Below are positions 17,824 to 30,712 of a stretch of DNA of 64,000 bases, in pieces; the first letter of the stretch is position 1; each line of letters begins with the position of its first letter. Made by a program: the position numbers and the translations under genes. Source of the DNA: Brasenia schreberi (Eukaryota; Streptophyta; Magnoliopsida; Nymphaeales; Cabombaceae); the NCBI GenBank assembly GCA_036023115.1, contig JAYKKT010000055.1:12462501-12526500 (forward strand). The letters run 5' to 3'. Under the pieces are notes generated by a model, which saw only the letters and a list, made by a program, of their open reading frames with translations, had not been told where the DNA came from and ran no database searches.

Positions 17824-20800
17824 TGTAGATGCAGAAAATTCCTGCTCCAGGTTTTTAGGCCTGAAGCGAACCTTTTCGTGTGTCTAAGTCCTATTTAAAC
17901 AAACAGGGCGTGCCAGCTAGCTTACTTAAGCTAGCGAAGATATATTTTAAAACCTGACTTCTAACGAGACGACTGTGAGCAAGCAAGCTCTTGTCGTCAC
18001 AGACCTTCTTGCACCGATGCGCAAGGGTCAGTCTGTATGCTTTTAAAATCGAGTTTTGAGTGAAGAAAACCTACGAAAGCGGTTCGAGGTGTTTGATTCG
18101 GGTCTTTTTGGTATGGTTTCAGATTTTAGATCACGTGGATTTGCACGTGCCTAAGTCTTTCTTTTTATCCCTCTTTAGGGCCACCTAGGTGTGTGTTATG
18201 AACACTCCACTAAGATGAGGCGATTTTGAGTGGGAGTATGGGGTTTGCTTTGATGCAATATGCGTCCTAACTCGTGATATGGCATATATGCAATGCAAAC
18301 TCATGCTACTCCAAAGGGAAAACCCGAATTTAAAGACAATACCGAAGGGAAATGACTTGTAATGTAAATGCCAAAGGGAAATGACTTGTAATGTAAATGC
18401 CGAAGGGAAATTGCAAAAGGGAAATATGGCTATATCTTAAGAGCGGAAAGGCTCAATTGTGCAAGTGTGTGCCGTGTATATATTGAAAGACTACGCACAC
18501 TGCTGAACCTTAAAACCCAAATTGAAAAGACATAGCCAAAAGGGAAATACATATATAGTATATATGAGCCCTTACTTGGGTCTTACAAATAAGAGCGAAG
18601 GCTCAATGTGGGTGCGTGTGAAAATGTAAAGACAACACACACGACTTCAAATGAAACCCAAATATAAACTGCAATATGGCCTTAACTAAGGTCTTGGGAA
18701 TAAGAGCGAAAGCTCAATGTGTGTGAGTGCTTGAATTGAAGTACTACGCACACAACATGAAATTAAACCCAAATATAAATTGCAGTATGGCCTTAACTAA
18801 GGTCTTGGGAGTAAGAGCGAAAGCTCAATGTGTGTGAGTGCTTGAATTGAAGTACTACGCACACAACATGAAATTAAACCCAAGGATAGTATCACACGGC
18901 CCTTACTTGGGTCTTGTAAATAAGAGCGAAGGCTCAATGTGTGTGAGTGCGAGAATTGAAAGACAACACACGCAACTCAAGGAAAACCCTACGCTACTTA
19001 AAGTATATACATAAACTCATATATAAAGGGCGGATTAGGCCCGTGTGTGTTCAAAATCGTACACAACTAAGAGCGAGGTAGGCTCAAGTGCACGTGTGTG
19101 TGGGTGTGCCAAGCCACGTTATTACAAGCGGGGGGAGACTATGCTCCGTTATTACAACCCCGTATCAAATTTAATTTAATTTAAGCAAGTCTACAACTAA
19201 GGACCGAGTTAGGCACTTACTTATAGCTGGTCCAAAGATGACTTGCTTGAGCATAAGCTTGGCTTCACCTTGGGCTGCAAGAGGGAGCTCCTCGGAATGG
19301 AACGGCAAGGGGAGATGTTGGCCGGGTGACTGGGTGTGCGGGAAGGGCGCCTTGAAGCTGGCCGATTGCTAGGAGTGTGCTGCCTTGGTGTTTTGGAATA
19401 AGGTGACTAAGGAGGGTCACTAAGGGATGGGCTGTTACTAAGGAAGATGGTGCTAAGGAGGGGCCTAAAGGGAATGCCTAAGGGAAATGGGGTGACTGCC
19501 GAATGGGTTTGGTGCAGTCGGCTGGGGTGGCCGACTAGGGGAATTTTTGTGGTGGCCGACTGCTAGGGTGGCTAGGTAATGGCAAGGATGGGAAGGGAGC
19601 TAGCTAGGGTGTTGTGTAAGGTGGAGCTAAGGGCTGGTGGAAAGTGGTATGGGCAGGTCTTAGGGAGCCAAGTAGGGTGGCCGGATGTCACTAGGGGAAA
19701 TGGTTCAAGGCGGGTGATGTAAAGGTTGAGGTCTGGCCGAATGGGTAGGGATGACGGGTAGGTGGTGTTGGCGAAAGGTTGTGGTGGTGTGGGTGGTTGA
19801 GAGTGGAGGGGGAGTGAAGAAGAGGTGGAGCTAAGTGTAGGGTACTAGACGGCTGGTGAAGAGGGGCGATGGATGGAAGAAGAGCAGCCGGGTGGTGAAG
19901 GTTGCAGCGTAGAGTGGAGTTCGGTCGGGGGATGAAGGTGGCGCGAGGTGGAAGGCTCGGCTGAAGTAGTGGTGGTGCAGGTGGAAGGAGGGCAGCAAGG
20001 TGGAAGGCTCGGCTGGGAGGAGATGGGAGAGACCAAGGTTGGCTGGCCCAAGGTGGTGAAGCTTCATGGAAAACCCGCCCACTAGGGGGGGGTTTATATA
20101 GGTTTGGAGATGGCGGTTGGGGCTGGTATTTGGAGGGTGGTAAGGTAGTTTAGGGGGTGGTGGTGTGGTGATAAGGTGGGCTGGTTTTGAGGAGGGGCCA
20201 GATATTTTAATACAAGGGGTTTTAGGTATATGGTGTGCTAGGTTTAGGTGGGGTGATTTAGGGGTTTAGGGCTTAACTAGGTGGGTTGGTTTTGGGGTGA
20301 GGTTTAGTGAGGTGGGTTAGGTGATTAGGCTAGGATTAAGTTAGGTTTAAGGGAATTAAGCTAGGTTTAGGGGAGGATTAGGGAAGTGGGTTAGGTGATT
20401 AGGTTGGGATTAGGTCGGGATTAGGGAAGTGGGTTAGGTGATTAGGCTAGGTTTAGGCCGGGATTAGGGTAAAAGGCTAGGATTAGGGTTTTTTTATTAG
20501 GATTGGGTTAGGAAGCTCCCTTTGCATAACCCATAGACCTTGTTGCATTATGTTGGTGCAGCCCTAGGTTAGGTTTTGGCTAATACAAGCTTAAACCCAT
20601 GCTAATTAGGCTAACCCACATGATTAACCCCAAACTTGACACACAAGTCAAGCTTAATTACAATCAACCCTCAAATCTTATCCTCCCCCACTATCTCTCA
20701 TGCTCATAATCCCACGTGAATTTCAAGTGGGCCCCACCTCCATTTATGAGAAGGTGATGTGGGCCATGGATGTGGATATTGGATTGGATCTCTAGATCCA

Positions 20801-21348
20801 AATCCAAATCCGAATCCACACATGGGTTTGGATTGGGATCTGGATATATATGGTCCAAATCCACTCCAAACTGAATTCTGACTCCTTCAGGCTGTGTTCG
20901 AAACGAACGGTTTGTGCGGGGTCTAACAGCATCAGTACTCCGTCTGCATTGGGTCTTCGCCAACATGATCGTCCGCTTCTGTTTTCACCTTCCGGAGATG
21001 ATTTCAAGTGATGTCTGATTATAACAGGGTCTTGGACATTCGAGATCCTGGGGGTAGATTCAATCACGAGAGTTGCTGTGCCGGGCTCGACATGTGCTCC
21101 GATTCCGAGCTCTCTTTAGCTCTTCTGGTCCTGTCTTGATCAGGCCAAACTTGCTTTGTGGGGTTTTAAAACATATTTTAACAGTTTTTAAAACATATTA
21201 TACATATTTAAAACATATAAAAGTTTAAAACATCTGTACAGGGTTGTCTGGAAGGCTCCTGGGTTTCCAGACTCAAAATAGCCCTTTGGGGCTGCTTTTA
21301 CAAAACCAGGTTGTTTTGAGAAGTTCGTGGGATTTCGGGGTGTTTACG
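17824..21348 (-). mobile_element. Solo LTR, subfamily B (3525 bp), duplication AGGGG
   Basis: Plus-strand ends are TGTAGATGC and TGTTTACG (last base changed from A). AGGGG at 17819-17823 and 21349-21353 is a perfect 5-bp duplication, and the element sequence on both sides joins without gap when compared with 43490-43520. On the minus strand it has the 3' stem-loop 18002-18029, subrepeats about 18560-18990, GGAG module about 19119-19160, TATATAAA at 20093-20100, CCTAA-rich tract about 20240-20520, CACGTGAA near 20713 and a GGATTTGGATC array about 20770-20880. Confidence 0.9.
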
Positions 21349-21353
21349 AGGGG

Positions 21354-23022
21354 CCAGGCACACTAACTACTTTTTTAGCACTTTGCAGATGTGGGGGTTG
21401 ATAGATCCTCCCGGATCTTGTCACCTCCCCCACGATCAACCTAGGGTTCGCACCTAACATGGCTCTAATTGAAAGTTTTGGAGCACCTTGAATTTTCAAC
21501 ATTGGCTTAACCGGGGATGGAACTCTCGATGGTCCCCGGATGACTACTTGGGCGGGTTTCTTATGAAGTATAAGAGTAGGTGCACAAGTAGACAAATCAG
21601 ACTTATATGTATGCGCTAGATTCTTCGAAATCGTGAGAGCACATACCTCTTTGCCCTTCCCACTAGTACTTGCGTGCTTGGGGAAGGGTTCTTTGAAGAT
21701 AGTTTGGGCAGCTCTGGTTCCTCAGTGACCTGGAGTCGGCCTTCTGCTATCAAGTTCTCAATTTTATTAAGCAGGGAGAAACACCGCTTTGTATCATGGC
21801 CTTTTAGCCGATGATCCTTGTAGAATCGGTTTAAAAATCCCCCTTTGGAAGTGATTCCCTCGGGAATTTCAGGGAGTTCGATCATTCCTTGGGCAAGTAG
21901 GAGGTCTAGGACCTCCGACACAGGTTGCCCAGCGGAGTATACTCCCATCTTTCAAAGGGTTTTTAGAAATTTTTCTCCCTTTTATTTTTCATTTTCTTGA
22001 GATTCCTAGAAGTGCTCGTCGGGCTTGGATCCACCCGAACATTGGCGACTTTGTGGGGTTTTGCCCCTTTATCCATGGTGGGTAGCCCATAAGTGTTGGG
22101 CTTCTCCAAGCGAGTTTTCGAAACCACGCTCTCTTTCCACAAATGATCATAAATCCCTTTCTTCAAATTTGTTTCGAAAAGAGATGCTTTTTTATCAACT
22201 TGTGGAAAGTTAAGATTTCGTGAAGGGAGAGAAGGGTTTTCGACTCGTTTTTAAAGTTATCCAGGATGAGCATGACTGCGCATCCTTCGGATATTGGCTC
22301 TCGCACTTGTCCAAGGAGAGACCTCCAACGAACGATAAATGTATATACGTCTTCGTTCATGCCTTGTTTTGCATCTCTCAACGTGTTTAAAGTTGGCGTG
22401 ACTTCTATGTTATGTGAGAATCTCTACATAAAGCAATTCGCTAACTCTTCAAAAGTATCGAATTGGCTAAGGTCGTAGGAAGCTAGTCATTTGGCAGCTG
22501 TGCCTTTGAGGGACAAAGGGAGCCATTACACCCATTTCATCGAGTCCTTTTTTTCTTGTGGGCTCGACGAGAGAAAAGTTGCAAGTGAGACCTGGGGTCT
22601 CCCGTACCATCATACCGATCGAAGTTTGGTATTTCATCGTCACTATCTGTTTCATAGTCTACAGGTAAGAAATCAAACAGGGCGTAACTCCTTTTCTCTT
22701 TGTTTTGCCCTCTTAGCAGTTGTTGTAGGGCTTTATGATGCTTGTGTGTGAAAGACTCGTGGTATTGGTTGCCTTCCATTGCGGAGGTCTCTTTATGTTT
22801 GTGAGTTTTTTCAAACTTTTTCTTGGCCTTTGGTTCACCATTTGACGAACATGAGTCAGCTGCTTCAGCCTCTTGGCTAAGAGCAACGATTTTGGCGTCA
22901 AAATCCCTTCTCAAGTCCTCAATTTCTTCTACTTTAATTTGATTTTTCGAAAATTTCCTAGAATGAGAACTTGATGTGCATGAGCCATGGCTCGACACTT
23001 CATTAGGTTCTGAATTTGACAT
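21354..23022 (-). pseudogene. Gag of element E2, frameshifted
   Basis: From ATG at 23022 (minus) the N-terminal frame runs about 160 codons: MSNSEPNEVSSHGSC, coiled-coil-like EIEDLRRDFDAKIVALSQEA, Lys-rich basic stretch, ESFTHKHHKALQQLLRG, DYETDSDDEIPNF, GDPRSHLQLFSRRAHKKK. It then shifts frame in the region that in F encodes the WFPLSLKGTTAKWLASY retrotransposon-Gag motif. Later pieces encode EPISEGCAVMLILDNFKNE, HDTKRC and LAQGMIELPEIPEG. The zinc-knuckle-like site reads FYKDHRLKGHDTKRC: Tyr stands where F has the first Cys. Frame changes lie near 22540, 22165 and 21955, so it is not functional. Gag would form the cytoplasmic particle. Confidence 0.8.
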
Positions 23023-23136
23023 GCTTCAATGCTTTCAAAATCCTAAGTATGAAATGCAACAAACAAAAGTTAAAACACTTTCTTTGAAAAAATTTCGTGA
23101 GGTTTCCTTGTATGACTTGACTTTGCACAAGGCCCA

Positions 23137-23155
23137 GGTCCCACCAAGCGTGCCA
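23137..23155 (-). promoter_or_regulatory. Primer-binding site of E2
   Basis: Minus strand TGGCACGCTTGGTGGGACC, 4 nt inside the LTR end at 23160. Compared with J and F it has TT in place of CC at positions 9-10, within the part that should pair with the tRNA. Confidence 0.8.
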
Positions 23156-23159
23156 ATCC

Positions 23160-26100
23160 TGTAGACACATGGAAAATTTCCGACTCCGGACTTCTTAGGG
23201 CCTAGAGCGAACCTTTTCGTATGTCTAAGTCGCTAAAAGGGGCGTGTCAGCTAGCTTACTCAAGCTAACGAAGTAAGTTTTCGCAAGATATGACTCGTTT
23301 GGGGCGATTGTGAGCAAGTGGGCTCTTTTGGTCGTAGACCTTCTTGTACCGATGTGCAAGGGTCAGTCTGTACGCTTAGCAAAGTCGATTTTGAACAAAT
23401 GTAACCTCTTTGAAAACGTGTTTTGATTCGGTTTTGTTTATATTGTTGCAGATTTTATTTCACATGGGATTTGCACGTGCCTATGTCTTTGATTTTAGTC
23501 AACTTGGGTGTGAGATATGTGCGTCAAGTGCTTAAATGTGGCACATTTTGCATGGGTGTATGGAGTTTGCTTTGATGTAGTATGCATCTTAACTCATGGT
23601 ATGGCGAATATGCAATGCAAACTCACACAACTGAACGAGAAAACCCGGAATTGAAAGACAATGCTTAAGGGAAATTGCGTAAGGGAAATTGCAAAAAGGG
23701 AAATATAGCTATATCTTAAGAGCGGAAAGGCTCAATTGTGTAAGTGTATGCCGTGTATAAATTGAAATGCAACTCACACAGCTGAACCTTAAAACCCGAA
23801 ATTTAAAGACATAGCGAAAGGGAAATACAACTATATATATATGGGCCCGAAGGTTGCCAACGTGCGCGTGTTGTGTTGGTGTGTAAATGGAAAGACAAAC
23901 ACACGCAGCTGAACCAGGAAAACGCAGTGGAAAGTATAGAAACAGGACTATATCTTAGTTGTTGCCAAGGCAAAATGGTGCGTGAGGTGCACGAGCAAGC
24001 ACTCGGGTGTTCTTTGTGTGTGAGTGTGTAAATGAAAGACAAACTCACACGACTTAATGTAACAACCCTGCTGAACTAAAATACATATATAGAATAAGAG
24101 CGAGAGCTCAATGCACGTGTGTGTGAGTGTATAAATTTAAAGGCAACTTACGCAGCTCTTACTAGAGTCTTAGGAGTAAGAGCGAAGGCTCAATGGTGCA
24201 CGTGGGTGCTTGTGTACGAGATATGAAATACAACCCCATATTCAAATTGAATCAAAGCATAGAAAGGAGATATGAAATACCGAATTAAAGCACTTACGTG
24301 ATTCGGATGTTTGTCCACTCCAATCTTCACGAGTTTGCTTGGCTTCACACCCACGGATGAGTCTTCCTTGAAGCTTGAAGCGAAAGGTAGCTAAATGGAG
24401 CCTTCAAGCTTGAGGGTAGGCTTGAGGGATGAGGTTCACGACAATAGAGGGTGGCGGGTTAGGTTGGGTAAGGGTAAGGCACGGTAGTGGTAGGTCTTGG
24501 TGTTTAGGTGGGGTATTGGTGAGGTGCATGGGATAAGAGAGGGGTATGTGATGGGTCACGACTGAGGTTAAGGGAGCTAGGGTAACAGTTAGGGATGTGG
24601 TAAAGCGTGTGGTAGGGCGTGTGATAGGTGATGGGAGCTAAGGTCACGGCGGTAGGTAGGTGGGGCGATGCGGAACTAGGAGAGGTTCGGTTGGGAGTGT
24701 TTGGCGTGGGATGGGGTATGGAGTTGGGGTGTTAGGTAGTTGGGGTAAGGTCACGGCAAGGTTCGACTGGGGTGTGGTGGTGGGGTTTAAGGTCACGGCT
24801 GGGGTAGGTCTGCCGGGGTTAGCTAGGCAAGTGCTCACGGCACTAGGTAGATGGAAGGGTAGGAGAAGGGGTGTCTAGCTAGGATGGTTTGGTTAGGACA
24901 GGGGGTAGGTCGATTAGGCTAGGTAGTGGTGGTGGTGGGTAGTGGCTGGCCAGATGGAGAGGAAGTGTTGGGTGACTAGGGGAACTGGGTGGAAGGGTGG
25001 TGGCAGGTGATGGTGGCTGGAAAGGTCGGGAAGGTCGGCCCGTAGGCGGGCCGATTAGGGCGACGGGTGCTAGGCACCTGTCGCAGGCGCTAAGGCAGAG
25101 GGGGAGCGTGCAGGACGCACGCAAGGGGCGGCATGCTTGTCGGGCGCATGTAGGGCACGCGCAGGTGCGCATGGGGTGCGGGTGAGTGTAGGATGGTCGG
25201 GGGTTTAGGTGGGAGTCGGTTAGGGTTAGTGTGAGTTGGTTGGGGTTAGGTTGGGTTTTAATTAGGATTAGGTGAGGTCGGTTAGGTGGTTTAGAGGGAT
25301 TATGAAGAGTGGTTTAGGGGGGATTAAGGGCTTACCTCTTAACAATGGTTTAAGGTGTGCTTGATGTCCGATTAGCCACCTTAAGCCTCTTGTCCAAGCA
25401 AATCAGCCCTTCAATTAGGGTGGGACAGCCCTTACACTAACCACAATTAATAAAACCCTAAGCAAAGAAAGCACTAACCACTCACCTTGGACCTTCTCTC
25501 TTCTCCCTTGGATTTCACGTGAACCCTTTACAATGGACCCCCTCTCCTCTATTTATAGGCATTTGAGGTGGGTCTTGGATTTGGGTTTGGGTTTGGGATT
25601 TGGATCCAGACCCAAATCCAAACACTATTTGGATCGTGGATCTTGGATATTTTGAGATCCGTATCTGATCCAAACCATACATTTTTATGGATATGGATCT
25701 GGATATTTTGGTCTAGATCTGATCCAATCCAAACACTATTTGGATCCAATCCAAATCCAAACACTATTTGGATCGACCCAAACACTATTTGGATTGGCCC
25801 AAATCCAAACACTATTCACTATATGGATTTGAATTTGGATATTTATGGTCCAGATCCAAATCAAAATTTCTCTGGATAATCCTTCTTGGCTTCTCGAGGT
25901 GAACGATCTGTGCGGGCCTTGGTTTCATCAGTGACCCGTTTGGTGTTGGGTTTCCCCAATCTGTGTCGTTCGAACTCCTTTTCGCCTTTTCAGACTCCAT
26001 TTCTGCTCATTTTTTGTCTTCCTAGTTCAGATTCAGGATGCTTGAGCGAGAATGGTCGATCTGGCTTTCTGGTGGTCCTAGCTTGCCATCTACTTCGTGC

Positions 26101-26513
26101 TTGGGCCTTCCTTTCGCCTTTCGAACCTGGCTTTTATTAGACCAGGTTATTCTTTTGGGCTTCAAAACAGACTTTTAAAGCTGCTTTTGGTGTTGGCCTT
26201 CGTGACCGGCTTGCTGGGCTGTTTCTGGATTAGGTGTCGTCTTCCTAGGCTCCACCTGTTCGCCTTTGGGTTTTAGGAAAATGGGGCTTAGCCCGGGTTT
26301 CAAAAACTCCTATTTGATAAAAGGGCTTCAAAACACTATTCGCAGTTTTAAAAGCAATATGTACAGAATTTCAAAATAGTACGTATGTGTTTTTGAATAT
26401 GTACAGGGTTTCTGGAAGGCTCTTGGGTTTCCAGACTCAAAATGGCCCTTTGGGGCTACTTTTATAAAACCAGGTATATTTTTAGAAAGTCATGGGATTT
26501 TGGGGTGTTTATA
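23160..26513 (-). repeat. 5' LTR of E2, subfamily E (3354 bp)
   Basis: Plus-strand ends TGTAGACAC and TGTTTATA. A PBS adjoins its left end, so it is the 5' LTR of E2; its right end enters the integrase gene of G at 26514, so E2 inserted into G. The right-hand duplication would be GAGTC (26514-26518); the partner is not found. On minus: stem-loop 23337-23364 (one C-A mismatch), TATAAATA at 25550-25557, TTCACGTGAA near 25514, strong GGATTTGGATC array 25560-25880. The GGAG..CTCC module is missing here. The GC-rich zone around 25020-25180 is peculiar to this subfamily. Confidence 0.85.
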
Positions 26514-27407
26514 GAGTCTTATTTGTGGCTTCGGCTTGGCCGTTGCCTTGAGGGTAGTAGAGCGATGAGAAGTGGTGAGTTATGCCATACGTGTTACATA
26601 ACTTAACCATCCTCTCATTTTTGAAGGGTGTACCATTATCGAACACTAAGTCCTTTGGAACCCCAAAGCAAGCCAGAATGTTTTTCCTAATGAACGCCAT
26701 TACATGTTGCCCCTGAACATTGGTCAGGGAGGTAGCTTCAACCCACTTGGAAAAGTATTCGGTGGCTGCTAATATGAACCTATGCCATTTGATGCATGAG
26801 GAAATATTGGTCCTATGATGTAACGCCTACATGGTGAATGGCCAGGGGCTGACCACGGAATGCAATGAGAATGATGGGGTATGGATGGCGTGTCCATGCA
26901 CTTGACATGGGTGACACTTCCTAACATGGTCATGGCAATCCTGCTTTAAGGTGGACCAAAAATAACCTGCTCTAAGTATTTTCATTGCCATCATATTGGC
27001 ATTTACATGCCCTCCACATTCTCCATCGTGGAATTCATGCATTATTATCCTAGCCTCCTCCAGGTCGACACACCTTAGTAAGATGCCAGTAAAGCTCTTT
27101 TTGTAAAGGACCTCTCCCAAAATCGTATATCGGGTGGAAATTTTTCGAATGAAAGCCTTATCTTTGGATGTGGCATGTTCGGTAAATCCCCCATTTTCTA
27201 AGAAACATTTTATGTCGAAAAACCAAGGTCTTTCAACAGAATCTGGATTGTTTTGGCAAATTTCAAGATCGTGTGTGGATGGAGTGGGCAAGTGCCATAT
27301 TTCCAAGGGTTTGGTTCCCAAAGTGGGATCGACCCTTAGGGCTGAGCCCAAGGATGAGAGGGCATCGGCTATGCCATTATCCTCTCTTCCTACGTGTGTG
27401 AGAGTAC
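26514..27407 (-). pseudogene. Integrase and end of second RNase H, element G
   Basis: Read on minus, the first ~20 codons (VGREDNGIADALSS) are the C-terminal end of the second RNase H domain, whose front part lies at 30713-31040 beyond the solo LTR. Then comes the integrase HHCC zinc domain (HEFHDGECGGH about 26992-27040, KCHPC about 26900-26915). A stop/frameshift follows near 26830-26770. The catalytic core continues with ATEYFSKWVEA, VFDNGTPF and QGNGQAEATNK. The first catalytic residue, normally Asp in ..DYF.KWVEA, is Glu here. The C-terminal domain is lost where E2's LTR begins. Integrase would insert the cDNA in the nucleus; this copy is dead. Confidence 0.85.
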
Positions 27408-30400
27408 TGTAAACACCCCGAAATCCCACGAATTTCTCAAAATCCATCTGGTTTTGTAAAAGTAGCCCCAAAGGGATATTATGAGTATGGAAACCCAGGA
27501 GCCTTCTAGGCAACCCTGTACATATGTTTTGAACTCTGCATTTCAAAAACATACAATATGGCTTTTAAAACCTTTTTAAAACATGTTTTGAAACCCCGAA
27601 GCAGCTTGGCCTAATCCAGACAGGACCAGGAAAGCTAAGAAGAGCCCGGAACCGGAGCACATGTCGAGCTCAGCACAGCAACTCTTGTATCAAATTCACA
27701 CCCCAAAGATCTCGAACGTCCAAGACCCTATCATCATCAAAACATCATTTGAAGTCATCTCTGGAAGGCGAAAACAGAGGCGGACGATCATGTTGGCGAA
27801 GACCCAACGAAGATGGAGTACTGATGCTGTCAGGCCCCGCACAAACCGTTCGTTTCGAACACAGCTCGAAGGAGTCAGAGTTCAGTTTGGATCGGATCTG
27901 GACCATATATATCCAGATCCCAATCCAAACCCATGTATGGACTTGGATTTGGATTTGGATCCAGAGATCCAATCCAATATCCATATCCATGGCCCACATC
28001 ACCTCCTCATAAATGGAGGTGGGGCCCACTTGAATTTCACGTGGGATTAAGGGCATGAGAGAGAGTGGGGGTGGATAAGATCAAGTGTGTGTTGTAATTA
28101 AGCTTGACTTGTGTGTCAAGTTTGGGGTTAATCATGTGGGTTAGCCTAATTAAGTGGGTTTAAGCTTGTAATTAGCCAAAACCTAACCTAGGGCTGCACC
28201 AACATGATGTGGTTAAGGTCTATGGGCCATGCAAAGGGAGCTCCTTCACCTAAACCTAACCAAAAACAGCTAATCCTAGCCTTCCACCCTAATCCGCCCC
28301 TAATTTGAGCCTAATCACCTAACCCACATCCCTAATCTCGGCCTAATCCCAACCTAATCACCTAACGCACTTCCCTAATCCTTCCCTAAACCTAGGTTAA
28401 TTACCCTAAACCTAGCCTAATCCTAGCCTAATCACCTAACCTAGCTCACTAAACCTCACCCAAGAACCAACCCACCTAACTAAACCCTAAACCTCTAAAC
28501 CACCCCTAGCCCACAACCTACCCAAACCACTTGTATTTAAAATATCTGGCCGTACCCTTTCTAGCCCACCTTATCATCATACCACCCTACCTAAACCACC
28601 TAACCACTACCCCAAACCGAGCCCTAACCGACCTAACCCAGCCCTATATAAACCCCCCCCCCTTGGGGGCGGGTTTCATAATCAAGCAGCCCACCCATTC
28701 CCAGCCGGGTCCTCCACTTCCCCATGTTCAGCCGAATCCCACCTGCTCCACCTGCTCCACATCCCACCACCACCTGCTCCACATCCCGCCACCACCTACA
28801 CCATTGCCTTCTAGCCGAACGCCACCATCATCCGATTGATTCCCGTCCACCTGCCACCATTTCTTCACCCGGTAAGTCCCCTACATCCTACCTTACTACT
28901 TCTTCACTCCCTCTACACTCTCAGCCACCTAATCCACTCCCCTACCACCCTAACATCAGCCCTTCCACTCGCTGCCACCCTTCTCACTCAGCCGAACCCA
29001 TAGCCCCCTAACTACCCGCCACCACCTAGCCCTTTTAGCCCCATTAGGTCTTCCTTTGAGCTTCCCTTAGTGCCATATTCCCTTAGTGACCCTACTTAGG
29101 TCCTTTAACCCAACACACCAAAGACAGCCCTTTGCTAGCAGCCGGCCACCTTCAAGGCGCCTCTTCCGCGCGCCAAGGACACTCGGCCAGCACCTCTTGC
29201 CGTTCAACCTCGCGGAGCTCCCTTGTGCAGCCCAAGGCGAAGGCCAAGCCCACGCTCAAGCAAGGCATCTTCGGACCAGCTATTAGTAAGTGCCTAACTC
29301 GGTCTTTAGTTGTATACTTGCTTGGGATTCAATTCAATACGGGGTTGTAATAACGGAGCATAGTCTCCCCCCGCTTGTAATAACGTGGCTTGGCACACCC
29401 ACACACGTGCACTCTCTTAGTTGTGCATGATTTTGAACACACACGGGCCTAATCAACCCCTAATACATAAGTATATACATATACTTTAATTTTCTAGGGT
29501 TTTGCTTAAGTTGGGTGTGTTGTCTTTCAATTCAAGCACTCACACACATTGAGCCTTCGCTCTTATTTGAAAGACCCAAGTAAGGGCCGACCTATACTAT
29601 TTGGGTTTCATTTCATGTCGTGTGTGTAAGTCTTTCAATTCAAGCACTCACACACATTGAGCTTTCGCTCTTATTTGAAAGACCCAAGTAAGGGCCGACC
29701 TATACTATTTGGGTTTCATTTCATGTCGTGTGTGTAAGTCTTTCAATTCAAGCACTCACACACATTGAGCTTTCGCTCTTATTTGAAAGACCCAAGTAAG
29801 GGCCGACCTATACTATTTGGGTTTCATTTCATGTCGTGTGTGTAAGTCTTTCAATTCAAGCACTCACACACATTGAGCTTTCGCTCTTATTTGAAAGACC
29901 CAAGTAAGGGCCGTGTTATACTATTTGGGTTTAATTTCATGTTGTGTGCGTAGTACTTCAATTCAAGCACTCACACACATTGAGCTTTCGCTCTTATTCC
30001 CAAGACCTTAATCAAGGCCATACTGCAAGTTATTTTTGTTTAATTTCATGTCATGTGTGTAAGTCTTTCAATTCAAGCACGCACCCACATTGAGCCTTCG
30101 CTCTTATTTGTAAGACCCGAGTAAGGGCCCATATACATACTCTATATACATATCTCCCTTCGGTTATTTTCCTTCGGTTATTTCCCTTTGGCATTGTCTT
30201 TACATTTCGGGTTTTCCCTTTGGAGTAGCGTGAGTTTGCATTGCATCTACGCCATACCATGAGGTAGGACGCATATTGCATCAAAGAAAGCCCCACTCGA
30301 ATTCGCCCATGTAGTGGAGTGTTCATAACACACAAACTAGGTGGCCCATAAAGGGATAAAAGGAAAGACTTAGGCACGTGCAAATCCATGTGATCTAAAA

Positions 30401-30707
30401 TTTGCAATCGCATCTAAAGGACCCAAATTAGACACCTCGAACCACTTCGTAGGCTTTCTATCCCAAAAACTTGATTTTTGCAAAGCGTACAGACTGACCC
30501 TTGCGCATCGGTGCAAGAAGGTCTGCGACGACAAGAGCTCACTTGCTCACAGTCGCCACGATTAGAAGTCAGTTTAAAATACATCTTCGCTAGCTTAGGT
30601 AAGCTAGCTGGCACGCCCTGTTTACATAAATAGGCCTTAGACGCACGAGAGGATCCACTCCAAGCCCAGAAAAGGCGGGGAGGCATGGGGATTTTCGCAT
30701 TTCTACA
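27408..30707 (+). mobile_element. Solo LTR, subfamily B (3300 bp), duplication AGTAC
   Basis: TGTAAACACC to TTTCTACA, flanked by AGTAC at 27403-27407 and 30708-30712. It splits the second RNase H domain of G. Features: U3 reading frame 27661-28050, GGATTTGGATC array about 27890-27990, CACGTGGG near 28039, CCTAA tract about 28250-28510, TATATAAA at 28645-28652, donor-like GGTAAGT at 28871-28877 and another GTAAGT about 29286, GGAG module 29344-29384, six ~108-bp subrepeats (GAGC anchors 29551, 29659, 29767, 29875, 29982, 30092) and stem-loop 30496-30523. Confidence 0.93.
29522..30130 (+). repeat. Six ~108-bp subrepeats in LTR B
   Basis: Same unit as at 10655-11150. The first four are nearly identical, with spacing of exactly 108 bp; the LTR at 8384 has one unit fewer. 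This is consistent with unit gain or loss by slippage or unequal exchange. Confidence 0.85.
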
Positions 30708-30712
30708 AGTAC

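Noticed and set aside
14058..26513. One single large insertion between D and G
   Set aside because: The ends have no matching duplication (GTATA before 14058, GAGTC after 26513), and the interior shows two elements (J and E2) plus a solo LTR with its own duplication.
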